Below are positions 52,525 to 61,963 of a stretch of DNA of 64,000 nt, one piece after another (position 1 is the stretch's first letter; each line of letters starts with the position of its first letter). Position numbers and translations under genes: made by a program. The stretch lies in contig NZ_CP043761.1 in assembly GCF_008386395.1 (NCBI RefSeq), forward strand, positions 6,882,001-6,946,000, in the 5' to 3' direction. The notes beneath the pieces are model-generated. The model did not search any database. It worked only from the letters and a program-made list of their open reading frames with translations, and was not told the origin of the DNA. This DNA comes from Paenibacillus sp. 37. GTDB taxonomy: Bacteria; Bacillota; Bacilli; Paenibacillales; Paenibacillaceae.

Positions 52525-54633
52525 TCAAACCAGATACTCCGCCATAATTTGCTCGATATCGTACGGTGTAACGCCTTGATCCACCGAATAGATTGTATCC
52601 GCCTGATCTATTGTATCCACCAGTTCTCCTCTAGCTTTGGCATGGAGCATGAACAAGTCATGCAGATCGGGTTTGCGTAAAGTCGTTAGTGCTTTACCCA
52701 TCAGCACGATACCTTTCTGATTCCCCTCTACGTTATTGTGGTAGTCCGGATATCTGGTCAGTGCCAGGTCTGTCCAGATGACGGTGCGTTCGACCAGATC
52801 CATAATGACAGGGATCGCAATCTGCGTATCCGCTGTAATATCGATTTTGTTCGCTACGGTAGACGGTTCGAAAATCTCGCCAGACCCCGGCTTCTTCCTC
52901 ATCATCCAGCCCACAAAACATTCGGGCAGATCACAATACGGATGACTTGTAAACGAAAGCAGTGTCGCCACCACATATCGTCCACCAAAAGCCACGATGG
53001 ATGGAATATGCAGATCAATAAACTCACTTGCTCCGTTAGGTGCAGTCACGATATCTCCGCTATGGACAGCCTTATAGTTAGAGGATCGCAGATTCGTATA
53101 GGAAATATGCTCCACATAGTTCCAGTCCTTATCATACATCACCGCAGACAAGTCAATGTCCACGCGCCCTGTAGACTTTCCATCCACGTCCCCCTCTTTC
53201 CACCAGTTGAAGAAACGAATGGTATCACCCTCTGCCATCGGCACACGGCTTCCACGAACGATGGTATGCAGAGCCTTGCTCGCTGATCTCTGGGAAAAGG
53301 GTACCAGATAATCATGAAGCTGTGGATCGACATAGGTCTTCCCAAGCGGGGAAAGGTTTGCGAATCGCTCTACCAGCGCCTGCTCGCATAATTGCACGAC
53401 ATCTTGACACGTGCCTTCATCGATCTCTGGCAGCTCATTCGGAACAGCAAAAGCTTTGGCTACATTGCCTTTCGGGAAGAAGACACGCAGATCCTGCCGT
53501 TCATTACGCTGCGCAAAATGCTGTCTCACCTGCAATAACACTGGGGTAGAGACTTGCTCCAATACCTCACCAAAGGCCAGCAGGACATACGCTTCATCTT
53601 CGGTCATACGCAACATGTGATCCAGTCTTCTCGCGAATTCACCTGGACGCTGTGACAACAGATCGATCAGACTCCAGACATTCCGATATTGGAAGGCAAG
53701 CTCCACACTTCCGTTGAAGGTCGAATACGGTTTATTATTACGCAAAATATCAAAAGCCTCTTCGCATCGTGGATACCGAAGCTTATATTCCGAAGGATGC
53801 AGAATTTCGCCGAGACGAATCCAGCGATCTTTATAACGCAGCATATCCTCCGTGATGGAGCCACATTGCTCCAATAATCCGAGCAAAAGGCGTCTCTCAC
53901 GGCGTTTAAATTTTCGGAAGGGAGAAGCCGCAGCGAGGCTGACATCACCATTCGACCAGGCAACAGCCAGACGCAGGACATCACTTGCCGTTTTGAAATA
54001 CGGACCGATTCGGTCGATGTTCGCCTTTTCATGCTTCAACAGCGAGGCAACCACAAAGCCTACATTTTCTTTGAACGGAATCTCAGCGGGTAATAGCGCA
54101 TCCACGTCTTCCGGGTCTGCGTGCTCCAATACCGTGTCGATATCCGCCTTGTCTGTTTCAGAGATGGAACCTTTTGCTTCAATGATCTGACGGATTAGCG
54201 CCTGGAATGCTTGTTTGTTTCCCAAACCAATGACTTTCAAGTCCGTCTTCTCCAGCAAAGGCATTCGCTCCACAGATGGTTGATCCGAATAGACCACAGT
54301 CAGGTTGGTCAGATAATGAATAATTGCATTAAGGTATAACTCCGCTTCATCCGCTTGCATCACCTGCATTGGGAATCCTGCATACATCGGTGTGTACTTC
54401 ACATGTGCGCCGACCATGACTCTCAGATCCGCCACAAGTTGATGATATACTGCTTCAAACTGTTCCATGGACAGCTGTCTCATCGCCTGCATTAGCTCAT
54501 CCGAGAAGGTGTATCCGAGTGCTTCAATATTTTTGAGGGCAGTCGCCAGGTGTGTCTTCGGCAACTGTTGTTTCCCTTCGTTTGATTCAATAATGAGTTT
54601 GTTCGCTCTGCGCAAATAAATCGTATTGTCCAT
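52525..54633 (-). CDS. Large cytoplasmic protein with TerD-like C-terminal domain
   Basis: A 702-aa protein without signal peptide or membrane segments. The first 430 residues are helical and of no fold I can name (ALKNIEALGYTFSDELMQAM, LLLGLLEQCGSITEDMLRY). The region about 470-620 looks like a TerD/calcium-binding stress-protein beta-sandwich: FFNWWKEGD, RVDIDLSAVMYDKDW, SGDIVTAPNGASEFIDLHI, GGRYVVATLLSFTSHPY, FVGWMMRK, then WTDLALTRYP. The whole resembles large proteins of the MXAN_6230/SCO0854 type, whose function is unknown but which co-occur with tellurium-resistance genes. No other ter gene lies here. The ribosome site is poor; an in-frame GTG at 54657 is an alternative start. Confidence 0.6.
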   Translation of the reverse strand: MDNTIYLRRANKLIIESNEGKQQLPKTHLATALKNIEALGYTFSDELMQAMRQLSMEQFEAVYHQLVADLRVMVGAHVKYTPMYAGFPMQVMQADEAELYLNAIIHYLTNLTVVYSDQPSVERMPLLEKTDLKVIGLGNKQAFQALIRQIIEAKGSISETDKADIDTVLEHADPEDVDALLPAEIPFKENVGFVVASLLKHEKANIDRIGPYFKTASDVLRLAVAWSNGDVSLAAASPFRKFKRRERRLLLGLLEQCGSITEDMLRYKDRWIRLGEILHPSEYKLRYPRCEEAFDILRNNKPYSTFNGSVELAFQYRNVWSLIDLLSQRPGEFARRLDHMLRMTEDEAYVLLAFGEVLEQVSTPVLLQVRQHFAQRNERQDLRVFFPKGNVAKAFAVPNELPEIDEGTCQDVVQLCEQALVERFANLSPLGKTYVDPQLHDYLVPFSQRSASKALHTIVRGSRVPMAEGDTIRFFNWWKEGDVDGKSTGRVDIDLSAVMYDKDWNYVEHISYTNLRSSNYKAVHSGDIVTAPNGASEFIDLHIPSIVAFGGRYVVATLLSFTSHPYCDLPECFVGWMMRKKPGSGEIFEPSTVANKIDITADTQIAIPVIMDLVERTVIWTDLALTRYPDYHNNVEGNQKGIVLMGKALTTLRKPDLHDLFMLHAKARGELVDTIDQADTIYSVDQGVTPYDIEQIMAEYLV

Positions 54634-55031
54634 GATAAAAGAGTCCAGGAAAGCCACATCCCTATATAACGTGAAAGGTTAGGGTTAGAAGGAAGGAATA
54701 TGATAGCCTGGACGCCTCCTCTCTGATAATGAAATCTTCAGGAGAGCTGCGACCCTATGATCTCCAATGATGTAGAAGGAAGGATCGCAATAGCCTGAAG
54801 GCCAGCGATTCGAAGTTCGTCACCCGAACCTCTGGTGAACCCATCATCTCAGATTCCACGATATGCCAACAGGGCGAAAGTATTACGACACCCCATTGAA
54901 ATTCTTTTTTATATCCACCAAAAGATATATGTGGTTTATGATCTTTCCCAAATCCAGGGGGAGTGCTCAAAATTGTGTCGAATATAACGAAGAAGAACCC
55001 TAGAGAATGATGCAGAAACGAGGTTAGGACG
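54634..55031. other. Intergenic region with a degenerate direct repeat
   Basis: Lies between divergent genes. It contains the 31-base degenerate direct repeat described at 54686-54803 and, on the minus strand, a 71-codon frame (54755-54970) with codon-like composition but no ribosome site, whose end overlaps one repeat copy. CTCTC/GAGAG pairing lies between the copies. I see no known riboswitch. Confidence 0.45.
54686..54803. repeat. Degenerate 31-bp direct repeat, two copies
   Basis: Copies at 54686-54716 and 54773-54803 share TAGAAGGAAGGA and ATAGCCTG-A-GCC, 24 of 31 positions, with an 87-base period. Confidence 0.6.
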
Positions 55032-56117
55032 ATGGAACTTCAAAAATTATATTCTGATTATATACGGCTCAAATTCAATTGTGGAGTTAAGCCTGCGCCT
55101 TCGTGCACAGATTATATGGAGTATGGTTTGTATGAGGATAATAGTGCCGAACTGTTTATGGTATCCCACCCAGATGAGACATTTACAAGCTGGATGTCGA
55201 GACTGCGTCCGAAAGATCCCTATTATGGATCAAGGCCAGACTGGAAGCCGACTCTCTCAGAACCATTTGAACAGCTCGATGTTTATGACGAAATGATTAT
55301 GTATTATCTGTTATTTACCATCAACACCACGCTGTCGATCAACACGTATAACACCTACAGTGCCATGAATGAATTTATGAAAGGCTATAGCTTCTTCCAA
55401 TTGTCTCAGCTAAGCGAAATTCCCCAATTCAGCGAGGAACAAAAGCATCTGTTACGTGACTTTTTCTTCTTTTTTTACCTCTATGCACACCCGGTTAATG
55501 AAGATACATTATATGCCTGCTCATTCAGCGAACAACACCTTGTACATACGAAGACCGACATTTCATTGGAGGATTATTTTTCGGCATACCATGATCACTA
55601 CACCTTACTTCGAAATGAATACAGGGAACAAATCGTAATCACTGCTGAAGAGATCCAAGCCTGCAAACGCCTGACGCTGGAACTGCTATATACCATTGAA
55701 GGCCGATCTCCCAAGTTAAACATGCCTTCAGAGGAAGGTTTGGAACCAATCATCATGTTAATCAACAACGTGAGTCAGATGTTACAGTTGTATACAGAGG
55801 AACCGGAGGCATTATTCCAGATCATGCGGGATTTCCTTATTCAAGCTGAAGGTCACTCCAGTACATACGCTAACCACTGTTTCAAGACACTGCTTCAGAA
55901 CTATGCTTCATATATCCTGTTTTTCCGATTTGATGAGGTTCAATTGCTGGTAGATGCTTTCAGGCATACCCCGGCTTGGTGCGAAATAATTGTTAGTAAA
56001 CTGTTCAACGACTCCATCTTCCTTGAAAAGATCATGAGACTACAGCAGGTCAATCTTGACGCTTATCCAGACGTCACTATGTTCTTTAATGAAGAGGCAC
56101 GAAAGATGATTTTGTAG
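55032..56117 (+). CDS. Conserved-looking hypothetical protein
   Basis: A 361-aa cytoplasmic protein that I do not recognise. It is rich in aromatic residues and predicted helix throughout: DVYDEMIMYYLLFTINTTLS, LRDFFFFFYLYAHPVNEDT, LLQNYASYILFFRFDEVQLL. There is no signal peptide; the FFFFFYLY stretch is too short and too polar at its edges for a clear transmembrane helix. Start ATG lies a few bases after GAGGTTAGGA. It is divergent from the TerD-like gene across a 374-400 base region, and ends at a terminator shared with the SLH gene on the opposite strand. Codon use appears like that of the neighbours. Confidence 0.7.
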   Translation: MELQKLYSDYIRLKFNCGVKPAPSCTDYMEYGLYEDNSAELFMVSHPDETFTSWMSRLRPKDPYYGSRPDWKPTLSEPFEQLDVYDEMIMYYLLFTINTTLSINTYNTYSAMNEFMKGYSFFQLSQLSEIPQFSEEQKHLLRDFFFFFYLYAHPVNEDTLYACSFSEQHLVHTKTDISLEDYFSAYHDHYTLLRNEYREQIVITAEEIQACKRLTLELLYTIEGRSPKLNMPSEEGLEPIIMLINNVSQMLQLYTEEPEALFQIMRDFLIQAEGHSSTYANHCFKTLLQNYASYILFFRFDEVQLLVDAFRHTPAWCEIIVSKLFNDSIFLEKIMRLQQVNLDAYPDVTMFFNEEARKMIL

Positions 56118-56148
56118 CAACGATCTGGCCCTACAAAAAAATGCCTAA

Positions 56149-56194
56149 AAAAGCCTTTGCCGACCCCCAATGTCAGCAAAGGCTTTTCGTTTTA
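56149..56194. terminator. Bidirectional terminator, copy 1
   Basis: AAAAGCCTTTGC-CGA and TCA-GCAAAGGCTTTT around CCCCCAATG. The same sequence recurs at 60662-60707 behind the second SLH gene. Confidence 0.92.
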
Positions 56195-57432
56195 AATTGT
56201 TTATTGATCAATCAAGTTGGTTACTTTCAACATTCTTGCAATCAATGCAGTGACCTCAGCACGGGTCATCGTAGTCTTCGGACTCAGAACCTCTGGTCCA
56301 TTACCTTGGATGATTCCGGCTGCAATCAACTGGGCTACATCTTCTTTCGCCCAATTCGATACATCCGCTGCATCACTATAACGTTCCAGTTCAGCGTTCA
56401 TCTGATCCGGGCTAATTGCCGCTTCCGGTTCAATCAGACGATACGCACGAGCAACCATGGCAAATCCTTGCTCACGTGTGATCTCCTGATTACCGTAGAA
56501 GTTCCCATTATCGTAACCGCGAACGATACCGAATTCATTCGCAAGGGCTACCGCGGAGCGGAACCATGCGGAATCGTTAACGTCAGGGAATAGATTCTGT
56601 GGTGCATCCTGACGCATTAAGCCCAGTCCAAGCACAACAATTTCGGCAAACTCGGAACGAGTAACCTGACGGTTCGGTGAGAAGGTGTTATCTCCGTTAC
56701 CTTGCAGATCTAATCTCGCAGCGATGTTGTTCACATCCGTTTTGCCCCAGTGGGATCTGGCATCTTCAAAATCCTGCGGATTCCAGATGACCGAGTAACT
56801 TCCGCTGCTGCGCAAGTCATTAATGAGTGCATAGTAACGACTATCGATCTTCGTGACAACCGTTGGTACATGGAAGATGCTACCGTCCGGGTTAATGATC
56901 ACGCCTGTGGTAATCCGGTTCGGATCGATACCTTCTGGAAGTGCAATATACTTCGGTGCATAACCGTTCAACTGGCCGGATCTAACTGTCTGTCCATCTT
57001 TCGTAAATGTCAGATCCAGATCGACCGGATCCACCAGAAGCTCATACCCTTCGGTTGCAGCCTTGTTTTTCACGCTGCTGATCAAGGCATCCGAAGAACG
57101 TGCAATGTCGACATGTACAGCAATATCTTTCATTGCAACGTTGCCCAGTTGCTTGGACACACCGTTCAGGTCCATTTTGCCACCAGGTACCGGATAGATC
57201 GCCAACGGATTGCTAATGTTCAATTTGGAACCTTGATCTACTAATTGTTTCAATGTTTCGAGGGTTAAACCATCCACCTTCATATCCCCATCATTCGGCG
57301 AATGAATGGCGAACTGCTGACCTGTGCCTTGTGACATGGCAACATTCAACTTGGCTGGATCAACTTGAACCAATGTTTCTTTGTTGTCAGATGGTTTGGA
57401 TGTAGCAAATGGTTGATGGCTACCATCCCGAG
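56149..57432 (-). repeat. Duplicated SLH 3' segment, copy 1
   Basis: About 1.28 kb covering the terminator, three SLH domains and the domain before them. Against copy 2 I count by eye about seven differences in the 820 bases 56201-57020, then only some 75-80% identity for about 200 bases (57025-57235), then about 94% to 57432. Confidence 0.85.
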
Positions 57433-60394
57433 TTGTTTCCAAATTATCCTTCACGGGTGCCGTTGGTGTTGGTACTGGCGCAGGGGCAGGTGTGCTTCCA
57501 CCGTTACCTCCCGTATTTCCACCGCCATTGTTCCCGCCGCCGTTGTTGCCTCCACCATTGTTACCATTGTCACTGGACGCTCTGGTGATAACCGTAGTGT
57601 ACTCCGTCTGCAAACCATTCGTATCTGTAACTCTAATGACAATTGTGTTTGAACCTACCTTAAGTGCAAGATCATCACTACTACTGCCGCTCTCCACTTC
57701 CTTCCAGATTCCATCATGCAAAATCTCAATTTTGTCTGTAGAATCAGGAGCAGTTGGGTAAATACGTAGATTGTACACATCATTGGTTACCGTTGCTGCG
57801 TAGTTGAATTGGTTTGGATCAAATGCTTGGTTCAACGCAATATTTTTCCCAAATGAATCGGTCAGACTCAGCTGTGTCAGTGCTTCTTTTACAATAGTAA
57901 ATGTTTTCGTTTTCGTAACGGAACGTCCTCCATCCACTGCTGTTACCTCAACGGTATAAGTGCCGGGTGCCAGATCTTCATCCAGATGATAGGACCAGTT
58001 TGGATCCCCAGCATTCCAGATCAAACTTCCTGCAACATCAACTACATTTCCATCCGCATCTTTCAACACTGCACTCAGCGTATCTGTATCCGTATGGACC
58101 GTACCCGAAACCGTTGGCTTCTTATCTGAAGTACTCCCTGCTGGTTCAGTAATCTTCAGCGCGCTCGCGAATGGGTCTTCCAAATCGAATTGGAAATCAT
58201 GAACCAATGTCCCTTCTGCTCCCTGGCCTTTTAGATAGCCAGATGTTCCATTGTAAGCAACGTTAACCTTCTCATCACTTGATAATTTAACCGATTCGGG
58301 CAAGGTCAAAATCAATTTTGTAGGATCAGATCCGTCGATGACAGCTCCGACAACTTCTACGGTTTGCCCACCTACCGTAACTGTAAATGCACTACTTAGA
58401 TCCACTTCAGAAACTACTTCGATACTTTTATCAAAATGAATGGATATCGTGCTTTCGCCCTCGATGAAGCTGCCGCTGTCCGCTTTGGGTTGATTCTTGA
58501 CCAATCCATCGATTGCGTTATCCAATAATCTTAACAGGTCATTTACCTGAGTCTGTGTTACCAAAGGATTGCTCAAAAGTGTCTGTGCCTCTTGGACTTT
58601 GGTTTGCAATGCATTCCATGAATCTGTCGTGTAATCACCATTCGATAAAGCTAAGGCTTCTTTCACTTTTTTCGCTAATGACATTGTATTGACTGCGTGA
58701 AGAGCCTGATCGAATTCATCAACCTTGAGTCCGGTTAACGCGTCTCTCAACGTGCCACTACCGTCATAGTTAATTGTAATTTCTTCTCCCGATTCAAGCT
58801 GAGCTTCCGTCAGAGGGATGGAAATCGTAGATCCATTAGCTATAAATTGACTAAGATTATCATACACGGTACCTCCAACTGTGACGGTGAAACCCTTCAA
58901 ATCATCCGATTTCACGTCACGATTGAAGGTAAGATTTAGAATTCCATCGTCGTTTACTTGCGATGTTTGCAAATGGGCACCCTTAGGTTCCGGATATGCA
59001 GCTGCAAACGTGAAGTAAGAACCGTCCGCAAAGTTGGAACTGTTTAATGTAACCTTTCCATCCGTTACTGGATAAAAGATATCATTATTGTCAAAAGAGT
59101 CATCTTGGCTAAGAATGATGTAGCTTGGTGTTACACCTTCAGCATCATCCACTTGAAGTGTGATATCTTGATCATTCCAGTTCGTTTTGTCCACCTGATA
59201 TGAACGATCCATGATCTTTACACGAAAGCCATCTTTCACGATGGATGCACTTACATAAGATACGGTATCGTTCACGCTCTTGTCTGCAAACATAAAGAAG
59301 GAGTTGTTATCCATCGTATTCTCATTGTCGGCATTATCTGAATGAATCGTATCTCCAAGAGCAATGGCTACATTTGAGCCGACTCCTTGTGACTTGGATT
59401 GTTTCTGGTCCTGGGCACCCAAGTCATCACGTCCGATCCCGGTAATGCGATTCTTGTAATCTGCCTGGTTCGACGAATTCCAGAAAACCGTACCTTCTTC
59501 TCCGTTCCAATCACTGGCAACATAGTTGTCTGCCAGAGTGATTCCGTATTTTAACCCCAAGTAACTGTACACTTTAGTTCTTTCAACGTCCTGTAACTCG
59601 CGATTATATAATATCGTTTCCGATATTAGTCCATTAAACCTTCGATTATGCCCTGCTCCGAAGTAGTAACCCGTAGCACTCGTGGCACTATTAAAGTTCG
59701 CTGTTCCTGCAGTTGTTTTATCGATTAACTTCGTACTATTTAAATACATCCCAAAATAATTCTCAGTGCGAAGTACATTGAAAATATCTGCTTGCCCTAA
59801 CTGATACGGGTTACCTGCATTATTTCGAATCAATTCGTCGTTCCCTGCATTGCCAAATGAAGATCTGATTACACTTGTACTGTACGTGTCGGTACTTCCT
59901 TGGCCGCCAAAATGCCAAGGGAAACCGCTCGCAGCAGCTCCTTGAATGGAAAATGCCTCACGAGCGACATCCGTTGTATGGAAAGGCTCCCTGACATAGT
60001 ATCCTTTGTTGCCATCAATTAATATACCGCTGTTAAAGTTAATGGCACCTGTAACTAAGGTGTTAGGATTTACGATACTCCACACATTATCATGTTCTAC
60101 ATTGGGGTCCAGATCTACCAGATCGGTCAAAGAAGTGATTTTACTGCCGTCAGCTGCCAGATTCATACTTTGCTCAACGTCAATCCATGATATGAGTCCA
60201 TCGCTTACACCACCCGGATATCCCCCTGCGGTAATCGCGGTACTGTTGGATACAGGATTTTCAGTATCTGCATGAGCTTCTATGGCTGGAAACAAAATTG
60301 GTGTAGGCAATATACTCGCAACCATCACCAAAGAAAGCACCCTTGACCATACTCTTGTCATTTTGCTGTTGTGCAAATTCTTATTGTTCTTCAA
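56201..60394 (-). CDS. SLH-anchored surface protein with lectin-like N-terminus and FIVAR, Ig-like modules
   Basis: A 1397-aa exported protein. The signal peptide covers about 1-42 (ending AHA). A laminin-G/concanavalin-like domain lies at about 55-290, closing FNGLISETILYNRELQDVE and YLGLKYGITL, followed by a beta-rich region to about 480, SwmB-like Ig modules (about 485-580 and 645-755), one FIVAR helical module (about 580-640: NALQTKVQEAQTLL), another Ig-like domain, a cadherin-like sandwich (about 865-960), a Gly/Asn linker, a domain shared with its neighbour (about 1000-1200), and three C-terminal SLH domains (about 1215-1397: SPNRQVTRSEFAE, GNQEITREQGFAM, SPKTTMTRAEVTA). Likely an adhesin or matrix component bound to wall polymer. 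Start TTG 60392-60394 follows AAAGGTG. Confidence 0.9.
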   Translation of the reverse strand: MKNNKNLHNSKMTRVWSRVLSLVMVASILPTPILFPAIEAHADTENPVSNSTAITAGGYPGGVSDGLISWIDVEQSMNLAADGSKITSLTDLVDLDPNVEHDNVWSIVNPNTLVTGAINFNSGILIDGNKGYYVREPFHTTDVAREAFSIQGAAASGFPWHFGGQGSTDTYSTSVIRSSFGNAGNDELIRNNAGNPYQLGQADIFNVLRTENYFGMYLNSTKLIDKTTAGTANFNSATSATGYYFGAGHNRRFNGLISETILYNRELQDVERTKVYSYLGLKYGITLADNYVASDWNGEEGTVFWNSSNQADYKNRITGIGRDDLGAQDQKQSKSQGVGSNVAIALGDTIHSDNADNENTMDNNSFFMFADKSVNDTVSYVSASIVKDGFRVKIMDRSYQVDKTNWNDQDITLQVDDAEGVTPSYIILSQDDSFDNNDIFYPVTDGKVTLNSSNFADGSYFTFAAAYPEPKGAHLQTSQVNDDGILNLTFNRDVKSDDLKGFTVTVGGTVYDNLSQFIANGSTISIPLTEAQLESGEEITINYDGSGTLRDALTGLKVDEFDQALHAVNTMSLAKKVKEALALSNGDYTTDSWNALQTKVQEAQTLLSNPLVTQTQVNDLLRLLDNAIDGLVKNQPKADSGSFIEGESTISIHFDKSIEVVSEVDLSSAFTVTVGGQTVEVVGAVIDGSDPTKLILTLPESVKLSSDEKVNVAYNGTSGYLKGQGAEGTLVHDFQFDLEDPFASALKITEPAGSTSDKKPTVSGTVHTDTDTLSAVLKDADGNVVDVAGSLIWNAGDPNWSYHLDEDLAPGTYTVEVTAVDGGRSVTKTKTFTIVKEALTQLSLTDSFGKNIALNQAFDPNQFNYAATVTNDVYNLRIYPTAPDSTDKIEILHDGIWKEVESGSSSDDLALKVGSNTIVIRVTDTNGLQTEYTTVITRASSDNGNNGGGNNGGGNNGGGNTGGNGGSTPAPAPVPTPTAPVKDNLETTRDGSHQPFATSKPSDNKETLVQVDPAKLNVAMSQGTGQQFAIHSPNDGDMKVDGLTLETLKQLVDQGSKLNISNPLAIYPVPGGKMDLNGVSKQLGNVAMKDIAVHVDIARSSDALISSVKNKAATEGYELLVDPVDLDLTFTKDGQTVRSGQLNGYAPKYIALPEGIDPNRITTGVIINPDGSIFHVPTVVTKIDSRYYALINDLRSSGSYSVIWNPQDFEDARSHWGKTDVNNIAARLDLQGNGDNTFSPNRQVTRSEFAEIVVLGLGLMRQDAPQNLFPDVNDSAWFRSAVALANEFGIVRGYDNGNFYGNQEITREQGFAMVARAYRLIEPEAAISPDQMNAELERYSDAADVSNWAKEDVAQLIAAGIIQGNGPEVLSPKTTMTRAEVTALIARMLKVTNLIDQ

Positions 60395-60522
60395 ACACTT
60401 GTCACACCTTTCGACTAATATCTAATTTTAGCTAAATCATTCTTCTCATAATCCCTTTCAGGATGCTGATTTACTAGATTGTGTTAATTTTGAAATACTT
60501 CATTGCTTATTCTACACTGAGC

Positions 60523-60543
60523 CTCTTACCAAACTCTTACCAA
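60523..60543. promoter_or_regulatory. Tandem 10-bp direct repeat with 11-bp period upstream of SLH gene
   Basis: CTCTTACCAA occurs at 60523-60532 and again at 60534-60543. One-turn spacing is usual for OmpR-type response regulators, and it lies just upstream of the possible -10 box. Confidence 0.5.
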
Positions 60544-60661
60544 GCTATACGATAATGAATACAAACGATAGCAAGGAGGATATGAGGGTGGATAACCTTT
60601 TATCATATCCTCTAGCAGGAGACACATAGAGTTCAGCGGCTCCAACGTCAGTTCAAAAAAT

Positions 60662-60707
60662 AAAAAGCCTTTGCCGACCCCCAATGTCAGCAAAGGCTTT
60701 TCGTTTT
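60662..60707. terminator. Terminator, copy 2
   Basis: Same sequence as at 56149-56194; ends the partial SLH gene. Confidence 0.92.
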
Positions 60708-61963
60708 AAATTGTGTTTATTGATCAATCAGGTTTGTTACTTTCAACATTCTTGCAATCAATGCAGTGACCTCAGCACGGGTCATCGTAGTCTTCGGACT
60801 CAGAACCTCTGGTCCATTACCTTGGATGATTCCGGCTGCAATCAACTGGGCTACATCTTCTTTCGCCCAATTCGATACATCCGCTGCATCACTGTAACGT
60901 TCCAGTTCAGCGTTCATCTGATCCGGGCTAATTGCCGCTTCCGGTTCAATCAGACGATACGCACGAGCAACCATGGCAAATCCTTGCTCACGTGTGATCT
61001 CCTGATTACCGTAGAAGTTCCCATTATCGTAACCGCGAACGATACCGAATTCATTCGCAAGGGCTACCGCGGAGCGGAACCATGCGGAATCGTTAACGTC
61101 AGGGAATAGATTCTGTGGTGCATCCTGACGCATTAAGCCCAGTCCAAGCACAACAATCTCGGCAAACTCGGAACGAGTAACCTGACGGTTCGGTGAGAAG
61201 GTGTTATCTCCGTTACCTTGCAGATCTAATCTCGCAGCGATGTTGTTCACATCCGTTTTGCCCCAGTGGGATCTGGCATCTTCAAAATCCTGCGGATTCC
61301 AGATGACCGAGTAACTTCCGCTGCTGCGCAAGTCATTAATGAGTGCATAGTAACGACTATCGATCTTCGTGACAACCGTTGGTACATGGAAGATGCTACC
61401 GTCCGGGTTAATGATCACGCCTGTGGTAATCCGGTTCGGATCGATACCTTCTGGAAGTGCAATATACTTCGGTGCATAGCCGTTCAACTGGCCAGATCTA
61501 ACTGTCTGTCCATCTTTCGTAAATGTCAGATCCAGATCAACCGGTGTGACAAGTAGCTCGTATCCTTGGGATGCGGCTCTTGTCTCGGCGCTGTCAATCA
61601 AAGCATCCGAGGAACGTGCGATATCAACATGGACATCAATATCATTCAACGCTGCATTACCAAGCTGTCTGGACACACCATTCACGTCCATTTTACCGCC
61701 AGGTACCGGATAGATTGCCAGCGGATTGCTAATGTTTAGTTTGGAACCTTGATCCACCAATTGTTTCAATGTTTCGAGGGTTAAACCGTCCACCTTCATA
61801 TCACCATCATTCGGTGAATGAATGGCAAACTGCTGTCCTGTGCCTTGTGACATGGCAACATTCAGCTTGGCTGGATCAACTTGAACCAACGTTTCTTTGT
61901 TGTTAGATGGTTTGGATGTAGCAAATGGTTGATGGCTACCATCCCAAGTTGTTTCCAAATTAT
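60662..61963 (-). repeat. Duplicated SLH 3' segment, copy 2
   Basis: Counterpart of 56149-57432. The encoded SLH domains are identical to those of copy 1 in protein, with several silent base changes. Confidence 0.85.

Larger units (their letters stand above)
60395..60716. other. Intergenic region between the two C-terminal-SLH genes
   Basis: Holds the leader and promoter of the 1397-aa SLH gene (TAGAAT, minus strand, near 60510, as possible -10), the tandem CTCTTACCAA repeat at 60523-60543, and the second terminator copy. No gene. Confidence 0.5.

Noticed and set aside
54755..54970. 71-codon minus-strand frame in the TerD/unknown intergenic region
   Set aside because: Lacks a ribosome site and overlaps a degenerate direct repeat; kept as part of the repeat region rather than a gene.
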